Assembly: GCA_963693635.1 (NCBI GenBank) | Contig: CAVOBC010000133.1 | Location: 1-11,465 of the forward strand | Source of the DNA: CAVOBC01 sp963693635 | GTDB taxonomy: Bacteria > Pseudomonadota > Gammaproteobacteria > Pseudomonadales > Azotimanducaceae | Length of the DNA stretch: 11,465 nucleotides | Direction of reading: 5' to 3' | Part shown: positions 5,841 to 11,465 of the stretch, piece by piece | Position numbering within the stretch: position 1 is the first letter of the stretch | Layout of the letters: each line of letters starts with the position of its first letter | Made by a program: the position numbers and the translations under genes | Notes under the pieces: generated by a model | Seen by the model: the letters and a program-made list of their open reading frames with translations, nothing else | What the model was told of the DNA's origin: nothing | Database searches by the model: none

Positions 5841-7241
5841 ATGAACCTTTGTATGACGCGTTTTGCAACTGCCCTTCTCGCCGTTTTAGCGGTCCCTGCC
5901 CCTGCCGTCAAACGATCCGCCGCCCTGCTTATCGGCGCGGGACTGGTGGCAGCGCTGCCCATCACTGCGGCTGAAGAAAGTACGACGAGCGCAGAGACCG
6001 AACTCGAGGCGCGTCTGCCGATCCGCGAACTGCGGGAGTTTGCCGAGGCATTCAATCGCATCAGCAAGGCCTACGTTGAGGAAATAGACGACAAGGAACT
6101 GCTGGACAATGCGATCCGCGGCATGCTCGCCCAACTTGATCCGCACTCGGTCTATCTCGACAACGATCGCCTGTCCGACCTCAACGAATCGACAAGCGGC
6201 AACTACGGCGGACTCGGCCTTGAAGTCGATATGCAGGACGGCGCGATACGCGTGGTCTCACCAATGGACGAAACGCCGGCATCCCGTGCAGGCATGATGG
6301 CCGGCGACCTGATCATTCGCCTGGATGACCGGCCGGTGAAAGGCATGAACCTGTCAGAGTCCATCGAGATCATGCGTGGGCCGCCGGGCAGCGAGGTTGT
6401 TCTCACCATCATCCGGCATAGCGACCCCGAACCGCTCGTGCTGACCCTGGTTCGTGAAATCATCCAGCTTGCGAGCGTGCGCGAGCGGCTTCTCGACGAC
6501 GGCTATGGTTACATTCGCATCGCGCAGTTCCAGAACCGAACCGGCCCCGATGTAAAGAAGTCGCTCGACAAGCTGACTGAAGAGGGCAAGCTTGACGGGC
6601 TGGTGCTGGACCTGCGCAATAACCCGGGCGGCGTCCTGCAAGCCGCCGTCGATGTTTCCAACATCTTTCTGGATTCAGGCCTGATCGTTTACACGGAAGG
6701 ACGGCTACCGAACACCGACCTTCGGTACAACGCAACGTCAAACGATTCCGTCAACGGCATTCCCATCGTCGTCCTCGTAAACTCCGGGACCGCGTCCGCC
6801 TCCGAGATTGTCGCGGGTGCACTGCAGGACCATCAGCGCGCGGTAATCATGGGCACGACAACCTTCGGCAAGGGGTCCGTGCAGACCATTATTCCCCTTA
6901 GCAATCAGAACGCTATTAAGCTGACGACATCCCGATACTTCACGCCAAACGGCCGCTCAATTCAGGCAGAAGGTATTGTCCCCGACGTTTGGGTCGGCCG
7001 TTCGCGGGTCACCCTATTGGACGCTAACCCGTTTCGGCTCAAGGAAAAGGACCTGCGCAAGCACCTTTCCGCGAATAACGACTCCACGAATAACGACGAA
7101 ACCGATGCAGACGCCCCCGGTGTCCCCGAGGTCATCGTGCCGGACCAGCCGACAGAGGACCTTGCGGTCACCGACTACCAACTGAACGAAGCTTTGACAC
7201 TCCTGCGTGGCATCAACGTTCTGCAAACGAACAGGGGCTGA
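5841..7241 (+). CDS. S41 family C-terminal processing protease (CtpA-type)
   Basis: A periplasmic serine protease of 466 residues that, by family, cleaves proteins from their C-terminus, with its PDZ domain recognising the substrate tail. In several proteobacteria such proteases control peptidoglycan hydrolases, a role that fits the envC neighbour but is inferred here. After the export signal come an N-terminal helical region (55-115), a PDZ domain (about 120-205, starting YGGLGLEVD) and the catalytic domain. The predicted Ser-Lys-Gln set is Ser319 in NSGTASASEIVAGAL, Lys344 and Gln348 in TTFGKGSVQ, with the characteristic 25-residue Ser-Lys spacing. The segment LDLRNNPGGVL (256-266) is conserved. 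AAGGA eight bases before the ATG supports the start. Oddly, the N-terminus holds two hydrophobic stretches (7-20 and 26-43) separated by VKR. The C-terminal tail has a repeated NND(S/E)T linker. Confidence 0.94.
   Translation: MNLCMTRFATALLAVLAVPAPAVKRSAALLIGAGLVAALPITAAEESTTSAETELEARLPIRELREFAEAFNRISKAYVEEIDDKELLDNAIRGMLAQLDPHSVYLDNDRLSDLNESTSGNYGGLGLEVDMQDGAIRVVSPMDETPASRAGMMAGDLIIRLDDRPVKGMNLSESIEIMRGPPGSEVVLTIIRHSDPEPLVLTLVREIIQLASVRERLLDDGYGYIRIAQFQNRTGPDVKKSLDKLTEEGKLDGLVLDLRNNPGGVLQAAVDVSNIFLDSGLIVYTEGRLPNTDLRYNATSNDSVNGIPIVVLVNSGTASASEIVAGALQDHQRAVIMGTTTFGKGSVQTIIPLSNQNAIKLTTSRYFTPNGRSIQAEGIVPDVWVGRSRVTLLDANPFRLKEKDLRKHLSANNDSTNNDETDADAPGVPEVIVPDQPTEDLAVTDYQLNEALTLLRGINVLQTNRG
7072..7101. 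repeat. Two 15-bp tandem repeats in the ctpA C-terminal linker
   Basis: CGAATAACGAC is repeated at 7072-7082 and 7087-7097, a period of 15 bases. It stays in frame and encodes NNDST-NNDET in the acidic linker after the protease domain. Confidence 0.75.
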
Positions 7242-7251
7242 TTCAGGCACG

Positions 7252-8091
7252 ATGAGCCAGACCCCTTCCCCTGGCAGGAACCAGTCGCTGCGGCTGCCGG
7301 CCTGCCTTTTTCTCTTTTGCCTTATCGGCTTGCCCGGCACTGCCGCGTCCAACGATACCGGCATCGGCACTGACCCCGCCAATAAACGGGGCGTCGCGAT
7401 CGCCATTATCATCGACGACATGGGCCACAATCTCTCGCGCGGCAAACGTGCCATCAATCTGCCGGGTGATCTGACCTACGCGGTGCTGCCGCACACGGTT
7501 CACAGCCACGAACTCGCCGAGGAGGCGCATCGACGGGGCAAACAGGTGATTCTGCACCTGCCCATGGACAATCTCACAGGCTTCCCGATCGGGCCTGACG
7601 GGCTTTCTCGCAACCTGTCACGCAATGAACTGGTGCTGACCCTCGCGCGCGCCTTCTCGCAAGTACCCCACGCGCAGGGGATCAACAATCACATGGGCAG
7701 CTATCTGACACAGCTAGAGCAACCCATGGACTGGCTGATGGAGGAGATCAAGCGCAGGAAACTGTTCTTTGTCGATTCACGCACAACCCACAAGACGGTT
7801 GCCCAACGCATCGCCACCGAAAAGAACATCCTCTCATCCAGGCGTGACATATTTCTGGACAACCAGCCCGAGGCCTTGGCGATCGATAGCGCCTTTAGAC
7901 AATTGTTAACAGTCGCCAGGCGCAAAGGCACAGCGATCGGCATCGCTCATCCATACGCCGCGACCCTCGATTATCTCGAACGGGAATTGCCATTGCTCGC
8001 CGGCAAGGACGTGCGTCTGCTGCCCGCGTCCGCCCTGATCAGCCGGCAGCACACGATGGAGCTGGCCCTCATGATCCGGCCTATTCCCTAG
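7252..8091 (+). CDS. Divergent polysaccharide deacetylase family protein, YibQ-like
   Basis: A 279-residue member of the divergent polysaccharide deacetylase family (the E. coli YibQ group). The fold is that of NodB-like deacetylases, but no substrate is established and I do not assign one. A signal peptide is visible: basic positions Arg9 and Arg14, hydrophobic core LPACLFLFCLIGLPG, probable cleavage near TAA (30-32). Conserved family segments are IAIIIDDMGHN (50-60), HELAEEAHRRGKQVILHLPMD (86-106), GINNHMGSYLT (143-153), FFVDSRTTHKT (172-182), IFLDN (200-204) and AIGIAHPYAATLDYL (228-242). Asp55/Asp56, His147, Asp175 and His233 are plausible catalytic or metal-site residues. I chose the ATG at 7252, ten bases after the ctpA stop, over the upstream start at 7207, which would overlap ctpA and delay the signal peptide. 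It is the last gene of the plus-strand block. Confidence 0.9.
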   Translation: MSQTPSPGRNQSLRLPACLFLFCLIGLPGTAASNDTGIGTDPANKRGVAIAIIIDDMGHNLSRGKRAINLPGDLTYAVLPHTVHSHELAEEAHRRGKQVILHLPMDNLTGFPIGPDGLSRNLSRNELVLTLARAFSQVPHAQGINNHMGSYLTQLEQPMDWLMEEIKRRKLFFVDSRTTHKTVAQRIATEKNILSSRRDIFLDNQPEALAIDSAFRQLLTVARRKGTAIGIAHPYAATLDYLERELPLLAGKDVRLLPASALISRQHTMELALMIRPIP

Positions 8092-8100
8092 CTCGCTCTT

Positions 8101-8123
8101 GTCCCAGAACTCTGTTCTGGGGC
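8101..8123 (+). other. Hairpin just after the deacetylase stop
   Basis: CCCAGAAC (8103-8110) and GTTCTGGG (8114-8121) form a perfect eight-pair stem with loop TCT, extendable by a U-G and a G-C pair. No U-tract follows, so by itself it is not a canonical intrinsic terminator. It probably protects or folds the mRNA 3' end. Confidence 0.5.
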
Positions 8124-8135
8124 GGGCACTGGCGT

Positions 8136-8161
8136 GCGGTGCAGGGATGCACCGCCATTTT
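8136..8161 (+). terminator. Likely intrinsic terminator of the gpmI-envC-ctpA-deacetylase block
   Basis: GCGGTGCA (8136-8143) pairs perfectly with TGCACCGC (8148-8155) around the loop GGGA, followed by CATTTT. The stem is G+C rich, 45 bases after the deacetylase stop. The U-tract is short, which lowers confidence. Confidence 0.5.
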
Positions 8162-8167
8162 CGGTCG

Positions 8168-8197
8168 GCCTCTTTTCTGCAAGCCTCTTTTCTACAA
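8168..8197. repeat. Two 15-bp tandem repeats downstream of the deacetylase
   Basis: GCCTCTTTTCTGCAA (8168-8182) is followed directly by GCCTCTTTTCTACAA (8183-8197), with 14 of 15 bases identical. It lies in the convergent gap between the deacetylase gene and hisA. Confidence 0.85.
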
Positions 8198-8227
8198 GAG
8201 AATGTGAGGTTTGCTTGCAAACCGACT

Positions 8228-8258
8228 CCCAAGAATTGTCTTGGATGACAATTTTGGG
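8228..8258 (-). terminator. Strong hairpin 3' of hisA, candidate terminator without U-tract
   Basis: The arms 8228-8240 and 8247-8258 form 12 base pairs with one bulged base (8233) around a six-base loop. An alternative six-pair stem, CCAAGA with TCTTGG (8229-8244), uses the same left arm. No U-tract follows on either strand. Placed eight bases beyond the hisA stop, it could end or protect the hisBA transcript. Confidence 0.4.
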
Positions 8259-8281
8259 ACAAGAACTAACTATTTCTTGTC
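8258..8281 (-). other. Hairpin across the hisA stop codon
   Basis: GACAAGAA (8274-8281 read on the minus strand) pairs with TTCTTGTC (8258-8265) around an eight-base loop that contains the TAG stop of hisA. The stem is eight pairs and A/U rich. It abuts the larger hairpin at 8228-8258. Confidence 0.4.
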
Positions 8282-9006
8282 GCTGCGATTGCTTCCGCCA
8301 GATCGAGGGTCCCTTCATAGATCGCACGGCCGGTGATAACACCCGTGATGCCGCCGTTAACACGTGGTTCGACATCCAGCAGTGCCTCGATGTCGCGGAT
8401 GTCTGTTACCCCACCCGACGCAACCACCGGCGTTGAGATGGCATCGGCTAGCGCCACCGTCGCCCGCAGGTTGACCCCGCCCATCATGCCGTCCTTGCCA
8501 ATATCGGTGTAGATGATGCCGTCGATGCCGTCGCCTTCAAACAGCAGCGCCAGACTCTTGACCGGAATGTCGGTCACCTCGGTCCAACCCCGGGTCGCGA
8601 CCTTACCGTGCAGGGCGTCGAGGCCAACCATGACGTGGCCCGGAAAGCGTCGACACATTTCGCCAACGAACTCAGGCTCCTCCACCGCTCGGGTGCCGAT
8701 AATCACATAACGAACACCCGCCTCAAGATAAGCGTCGATGATCTCGGGGGATCGAATACCGCCGCCAAGTTCGATCGTCAGTTGTGGCTGGCTGCGTGCT
8801 ATGTCGCTGATGAGCGCCTGGTTCTTCGGCGTGCCATCGAACGCACCATCGAGGTCAACGACGTGAAGCCGCTCGGCCCCTTCGGCAACCCAGTGTGCCG
8901 CCATCGCGACCGGATCATCACCGAATACGGTCTCTTCATCCGCGCGCCCCTGTTTCAGGCGAACACACTTGCCCCCCTTGATGTCGATGGCCGGTATTAC
9001 AATCAT
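8266..9006 (-). CDS. hisA: Phosphoribosylformimino-5-aminoimidazole carboxamide ribotide isomerase HisA
   Basis: HisA carries out the fourth step of histidine biosynthesis, an Amadori isomerisation of ProFAR to PRFAR, in the cytoplasm. Its 246 residues form the expected (beta/alpha)8 barrel with two half-barrels. Catalytic Asp8 lies in MIVIPAIDIKGGKCVRL, and Asp130 in VGLDALHGKVATRGW (127-141), whose Gly-Trp end is typical of HisA rather than HisF. The phosphate-binding loops ELGGGIR (79-85), TDIGKDGMMGG (167-177), VASGGV (195-200) and ITGRAIYEGTLDL (224-236) are all present. The ATG at 9006 gives the canonical N-terminus. It lies 93 bases after hisB with no hisH between, and hisF does not follow; instead the gene ends in a hairpin-rich convergent gap. 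Confidence 0.96.
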   Translation of the reverse strand: MIVIPAIDIKGGKCVRLKQGRADEETVFGDDPVAMAAHWVAEGAERLHVVDLDGAFDGTPKNQALISDIARSQPQLTIELGGGIRSPEIIDAYLEAGVRYVIIGTRAVEEPEFVGEMCRRFPGHVMVGLDALHGKVATRGWTEVTDIPVKSLALLFEGDGIDGIIYTDIGKDGMMGGVNLRATVALADAISTPVVASGGVTDIRDIEALLDVEPRVNGGITGVITGRAIYEGTLDLAEAIAATRNS

Positions 9007-9020
9007 GTTGCTTCTCCCAA

Positions 9021-9048
9021 GATCGGGGTCTCATGATCGGGGTCTCAT
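9021..9048. repeat. Two perfect 14-bp tandem repeats in the hisB-hisA junction
   Basis: GATCGGGGTCTCAT occurs at 9021-9034 and again directly at 9035-9048. A weaker GAACTGCGCCTCTCAC follows. The repeats sit just 5' of the hisA ATG on the minus strand and may influence its translation initiation region. Confidence 0.85.
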
Positions 9049-9099
9049 GAACTGCGCCTCTCACGAACGGGGCGAAACGATCCGCGCCCGGCGGATCGT

Positions 9100-9687
9100 C
9101 TACAGGCTGCCCTTGGTCGATGGCATCTGGCCCGCCATACGTGGATCTGGCTCCAGCGCATTGCGCAGCGCACGCCCGAACGCCTTGAACACAGTTTCAA
9201 TCTGATGGTGGGCGTTGTCCCCGGACAGATTGTCGATGTGCAGCGTCACGGCCGCGTGGTTCACAAACCCCTGGAAGAACTCCCGAAAGAGATCAACGTC
9301 GAAGTCAGCGATTCGCGCGCGCACAAAATCGATGTGGTAATGCAGCCCCGGGCGACCCGAGAAGTCGATGACGACCCGCGACAATGCCTCATCGAGCGGC
9401 ACGTAGGCGTGGCCGTACCTGCGGATGCCCTTCTTGTCTTCAAGTGCTGCCACAAATGCCTGTCCGAGCGTGATGCCCACATCCTCAACCGTATGGTGTG
9501 CATCGACTTCGAGGTCACCATCGGCGGCAATGGTCAGGTCGATCAGACCATGGCGTGCGACCTGATTGAGCATATGCTCAAAGAAAGGCAAACCAGTGCG
9601 GACATCGCACTGACCGGTCCCGTCGAGGTCGACGGTGACGTCGATGCGGGTTTCCAGCGTGTTTCGAGTGATGCTTGCGGTGCGCAA
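9100..9687 (-). CDS. hisB: Imidazoleglycerol-phosphate dehydratase HisB
   Basis: This cytoplasmic Mn-dependent enzyme removes water from imidazoleglycerol phosphate in the sixth step of histidine biosynthesis. At 195 residues it is the single-domain dehydratase, not the bifunctional enterobacterial form with a histidinol-phosphatase domain. Metal-ligand motifs are intact: LPFFEHML with His38, DAHHTVEDVGI (62-72) with His64, His65 and Glu68, and SGDNAHHQIE (155-164) with His160, His161 and Glu164. The N-terminus RTASITRNTLET is typical. No ATG is available; TTG at 9687 fits, with GGGGGA about seven bases upstream. The start region overlaps a histidine-rich frame on the same strand. hisH, usually next, is missing. 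Confidence 0.94.
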   Translation of the reverse strand: MRTASITRNTLETRIDVTVDLDGTGQCDVRTGLPFFEHMLNQVARHGLIDLTIAADGDLEVDAHHTVEDVGITLGQAFVAALEDKKGIRRYGHAYVPLDEALSRVVIDFSGRPGLHYHIDFVRARIADFDVDLFREFFQGFVNHAAVTLHIDNLSGDNAHHQIETVFKAFGRALRNALEPDPRMAGQMPSTKGSL

Positions 9688-9760
9688 AGGTGTGTCCCCC
9701 AGCCCCCGTCCAGGCGAGCTTCAAGCCATGGCCCACTCTCATGAGCCGCAAATGGCGCGG

Positions 9761-9789
9761 ATTATCCCGGAATGAACACGAACTCGCCA
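9761..9789 (-). promoter_or_regulatory. Possible promoter for hisB-hisA
   Basis: On the minus strand GATAAT (9761-9766, five of six to consensus) lies 17 bases from TGGCGA (9784-9789, three of six). Initiation near 9754 would leave a leader of about 65 bases before the TTG start of hisB. The 168-base gap 9688-9855 otherwise shows only the upstream part of the histidine-rich frame. Confidence 0.35.
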
Positions 9790-9855
9790 CGACTACAGCA
9801 TCACCGACTGCAACGCCCCTGACACCATCACCGCCGAAAGCTCCTCATCTATCCG

Positions 9856-10233
9856 TCAGAGGACGCTGCCGTTCGGCAAATATCGGTTGTCCGTATTCGA
9901 CTTGATCCACTTGCGCAGATCCGCGCCGAAACCGTCCCGGGACTTCAGGATCTTGACGAGCGGGATCACGGGTGATCGTTTGCCCGCCTCCCAACCCGGT
10001 AACTCCATCTCCGCGCGGGTAAAGAAACGAATGAGTGTGACGACTTCCTCGTCCGTCAACTGCTCGGCAAACGCCCAGGCCGCGGCGTCGAGCTTCATCA
10101 ATCCGCCGAGCCGCTTTTGCTCGTCAGGCGCGAGCCCGACTGCGACCGGGTCATTGGCGGCCGCCGCCAAAAACCGCGGTATCTCTTCCGCCGGATTTAG
10201 CGCCCCCGCCGGCTCCCACGATCCTGTCACCAT
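9856..10233 (-). CDS. Small soluble protein of unknown function
   Basis: A 125-residue protein whose function I cannot name. My impression is that similar proteins ending in WIKSNTDNRYLPNGS-type sequence occur in other gammaproteobacteria, but I could not check this. It has no signal peptide or membrane helix. The N-terminal half is acidic and helical (NPAEEIPRFLAAAANDPVAV, then LAPDEQKRLGGLMKLDAAAW). The most distinctive part is the C-terminal third: FFTRAEMELPGWEAGKRSPV followed by IPLVKILKSR and WIKSNTDNRYLPNGSVL. Start choice: an ATG at 10260 exists, but the one at 10233 has GGGAGAG seven bases upstream and a promoter whose start point would fall near 10261, so 10233 is preferred. It lies 168 bases upstream of hisB on the same strand and is divergent from the DUF427 gene. 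Confidence 0.75.
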   Translation of the reverse strand: MVTGSWEPAGALNPAEEIPRFLAAAANDPVAVGLAPDEQKRLGGLMKLDAAAWAFAEQLTDEEVVTLIRFFTRAEMELPGWEAGKRSPVIPLVKILKSRDGFGADLRKWIKSNTDNRYLPNGSVL

Positions 10234-10267
10234 ACGATTACTCTCCCAAGCCGACGTCAATCAGCTT

Positions 10268-10296
10268 ATTATCGATCCACTTGGTAAGATTGTGAA
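10268..10296 (-). promoter_or_regulatory. Sigma-70-type promoter for the 125-residue protein gene
   Basis: On the minus strand TTCACA (10291-10296) and GATAAT (10268-10273) are separated by 17 bases, each matching consensus in five of six positions. Initiation near 10261 would give a leader of about 28 bases carrying the GGGAGAG ribosome binding site before the ATG at 10233. This is the best promoter match in the window. Confidence 0.6.
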
Positions 10297-10379
10297 CGAC
10301 CGCCTTATCTGACTGTCCGGCCGACTCCAATCCAATTGAGAAGGCAAAGCCGAACCGCAACCACAAACAAGAGAAAGCC

Positions 10380-10772
10380 ATGCCACAGTTTCCTCACACA
10401 CCCGAGCGAGAGCGCACCCTTTCGCGCACCCCCGACTACGCGGTCAAGATTACGCGCGTTTCAGCCCCGGTCACCGTTGCTTGTGGCGGGACCGAGATCG
10501 CGCGCAGCACCAATGCGCTGCTGGTCGAAGAGACCCGCCACGACCCGGCCTATTACCTGCCTGCCGCCGATGTCACGATGGACCACTTTACCGCGACCGA
10601 CCATGCGACGTTCTGTCCTTTCAAGGGACACGCCAGTTACTGGACGCTTGCCCTGCCGGATCAACGCGAGGAGAACGTCGTTTGGAGCTACCAGGACCCC
10701 TACTCCGAGGTGGAGGAACTGAAAGACTACCTATCGTTCTACACCAATCGGACGCAGGTAGCGGCGACTTAA
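10380..10772 (+). CDS. DUF427 family protein
   Basis: A 130-residue cytoplasmic protein of the DUF427 family, whose biochemical role is not established. Family features are visible in order: VTVACGGTEIARSTNALLVEE (31-51, a beta hairpin followed by the conserved small-residue stretch), YYLPAADV (58-65), the signature CPFKGHASYW (79-88), VVWSYQDPYSEV (100-111) and the end ELKDYLSFY (113-121). The length is normal for a single-domain member. The ATG at 10380 follows AAGAGAAAG a few bases upstream. It is transcribed alone, divergent from the 125-residue protein gene and convergent to the CoA-transferase gene. I saw no convincing promoter in 10297-10379. Confidence 0.9.
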   Translation: MPQFPHTPERERTLSRTPDYAVKITRVSAPVTVACGGTEIARSTNALLVEETRHDPAYYLPAADVTMDHFTATDHATFCPFKGHASYWTLALPDQREENVVWSYQDPYSEVEELKDYLSFYTNRTQVAAT

Positions 10773-10879
10773 CACTCGCGGACCTCAGCTCGCATCGAAA
10801 TCAAAGGCGCCTATTGAAAGAAACCTCGATCTAAAAGACTTTATCGCAGCGGCTCTGGTGGGAACGAATCTGCTGAAGA

Positions 10880-10935
10880 AGATGAGCAAGATGAGGGAGA
10901 TGAAGAGGTGCAAGACATGCAATGGGTGCAAGAGG
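10880..10935. repeat. 9-bp-register degenerate repeats before the CoA-transferase 3' end
   Basis: AGATGAGCA, AGATGAGGG and AGATGAAGA (10880-10906) are three consecutive nine-base units. GGTGCAAGA follows at 10907-10915 and recurs 18 bases later at 10925-10933. The 166-base gap 10773-10938 shows no terminator and no convincing gene. Confidence 0.6.
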
Positions 10936-10938
10936 TCG

Positions 10939-11465
10939 CTATTGAATCGCACCGGCCTCCTCCGCCTGCTTCACCTCGGCCTCTGAAAGTCCGAGCACCT
11001 TGCGGAAAACCTCGTCATTGTGTTGTCCGAGCAATGGCGCAGGACCAAACGGACCCGGTCGATACCCCGGTATACAAAACTGCACGCCCGCGTACGGGAC
11101 GTTCCCCATTTCCGGATGCTCATGCCAGCGCTGGAAATCCCGATGTTTGTATTGCGGGTCATTGGCCAGATCGCCACTGCGCTGCACCACGCCCCCGGGG
11201 ACCCCGACCGCGACCAACTGATCCATAACTGATCGCGCGGCCTGACGACCCGTCCAGTTAGCGATCGCAGCATCGATCTCATCGTGCACGGCCTCTCTTT
11301 GGGCATGGGTGCTATCTGCACCCGGCATCGATGGGTCGCCAAGTACAGCAGCGAGCGCCTGCCAATGCGCATCTGTCTCGACCGCAATCGCGCACCAGTT
11401 GTCATCACCGTCACAGCGATAAACGCCCTGAGGCGCGTAGTCCCGATGCCGGTTGCCCAACCGTG
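10939..11465 (-). CDS. CaiB/BaiF-type CoA-transferase, 3' part
   Basis: This is the C-terminal 175 residues of a family III (CaiB/BaiF, formyl-CoA transferase type) CoA-transferase; the frame is open through the right edge, so the true start and the catalytic aspartate region lie outside. Family III enzymes move CoA between organic acids, and the substrate here cannot be told. Evidence is the typical C-terminal sequence: GNRHRDYAPQGVYRCDGDDNWCAIAV near the visible start (split here as GNRHRDYAPQGVYRC, then DDNWCAIAV), the helical stretch ending WTGRQAARSVMDQLVAVGVP, GVVQRSGDLANDPQYKHRDF, then HPEMGNVPYAGV and LLGQHNDEVFRKVLGLSE. It ends at a TAG (10939-10941) and is convergent to the DUF427 gene. 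No link to the histidine genes is apparent. Confidence 0.88.
   Translation of the reverse strand, partial: RLGNRHRDYAPQGVYRCDGDDNWCAIAVETDAHWQALAAVLGDPSMPGADSTHAQREAVHDEIDAAIANWTGRQAARSVMDQLVAVGVPGGVVQRSGDLANDPQYKHRDFQRWHEHPEMGNVPYAGVQFCIPGYRPGPFGPAPLLGQHNDEVFRKVLGLSEAEVKQAEEAGAIQ

Noticed and set aside
10883..10987. Small plus-strand frame MSKMREMKRCKTCNGCKRS...
   Set aside because: The cysteine spacing is eye-catching, but the frame arises from the nine-base repeats, lacks a good ribosome binding site, and overlaps the CoA-transferase 3' end.
1..11465. Defence island, CRISPR, prophage or toxin-antitoxin system
   Set aside because: All confident genes are housekeeping or metabolic. No repeat-spacer structure, transposase, integrase, phage or toxin-like motifs were found on either strand.

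Overview
The window is a chromosomal stretch of about 60% G+C (estimated by eye) from a non-enteric member of the Gammaproteobacteria. The call rests on gene order. The cluster secB / grxC / membrane rhodanese (yibN-like) / gpmI / envC / divergent polysaccharide deacetylase (yibQ-like), with trmL close by, is the arrangement known from E. coli. The S41 protease placed between envC and the deacetylase is typical of environmental gammaproteobacteria. No transposase, integrase, phage gene, CRISPR array, tRNA or rRNA was seen.

Layout. An unrecognised 148-codon reading frame (21-467, minus) lies divergent to trmL (584-1081, plus). Next comes a minus-strand redox and protein-export block, transcribed rhodanese (2324-2740) to grxC (1795-2109) to secB (1189-1638). 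Its best promoter (2774-2802) sits inside an array of short degenerate repeats. Divergent from it is a tightly packed plus-strand block: gpmI (3046-4593), envC (4590-5813), ctpA-type S41 protease (5841-7241) and the YibQ-like deacetylase (7252-8091). These four link a glycolytic mutase with control of septal peptidoglycan hydrolysis, periplasmic proteolysis and a predicted periplasmic carbohydrate-active protein. They end in a hairpin-rich convergent gap (8092-8265).

On the far side, on the minus strand, are hisA (8266-9006) and hisB (9100-9687). The hisH and hisF genes that usually accompany them are missing. Upstream is a small unrecognised soluble protein (9856-10233) with its own good promoter. 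Divergent from it is a DUF427-family gene (10380-10772, plus). The right edge cuts a CaiB/BaiF-type CoA-transferase gene (10939-11465, minus, 3' part only).

The genes are mostly housekeeping and I see no new multi-gene system. The most distinctive signal lies between and at the ends of genes. Short tandem duplications, mostly 13-16 bp per unit, recur in at least seven places: the trmL stop, the grxC N-terminus, the rhodanese-grxC gap, the rhodanese-gpmI divergent region, the ctpA C-terminal linker, downstream of the deacetylase, and the hisB-hisA junction. A looser 9-bp array lies near 10880. Also notable are a 25-bp imperfect inverted repeat pair placed 3' of both secB and grxC, and a histidine-rich overlapping reading frame across the hisB start.
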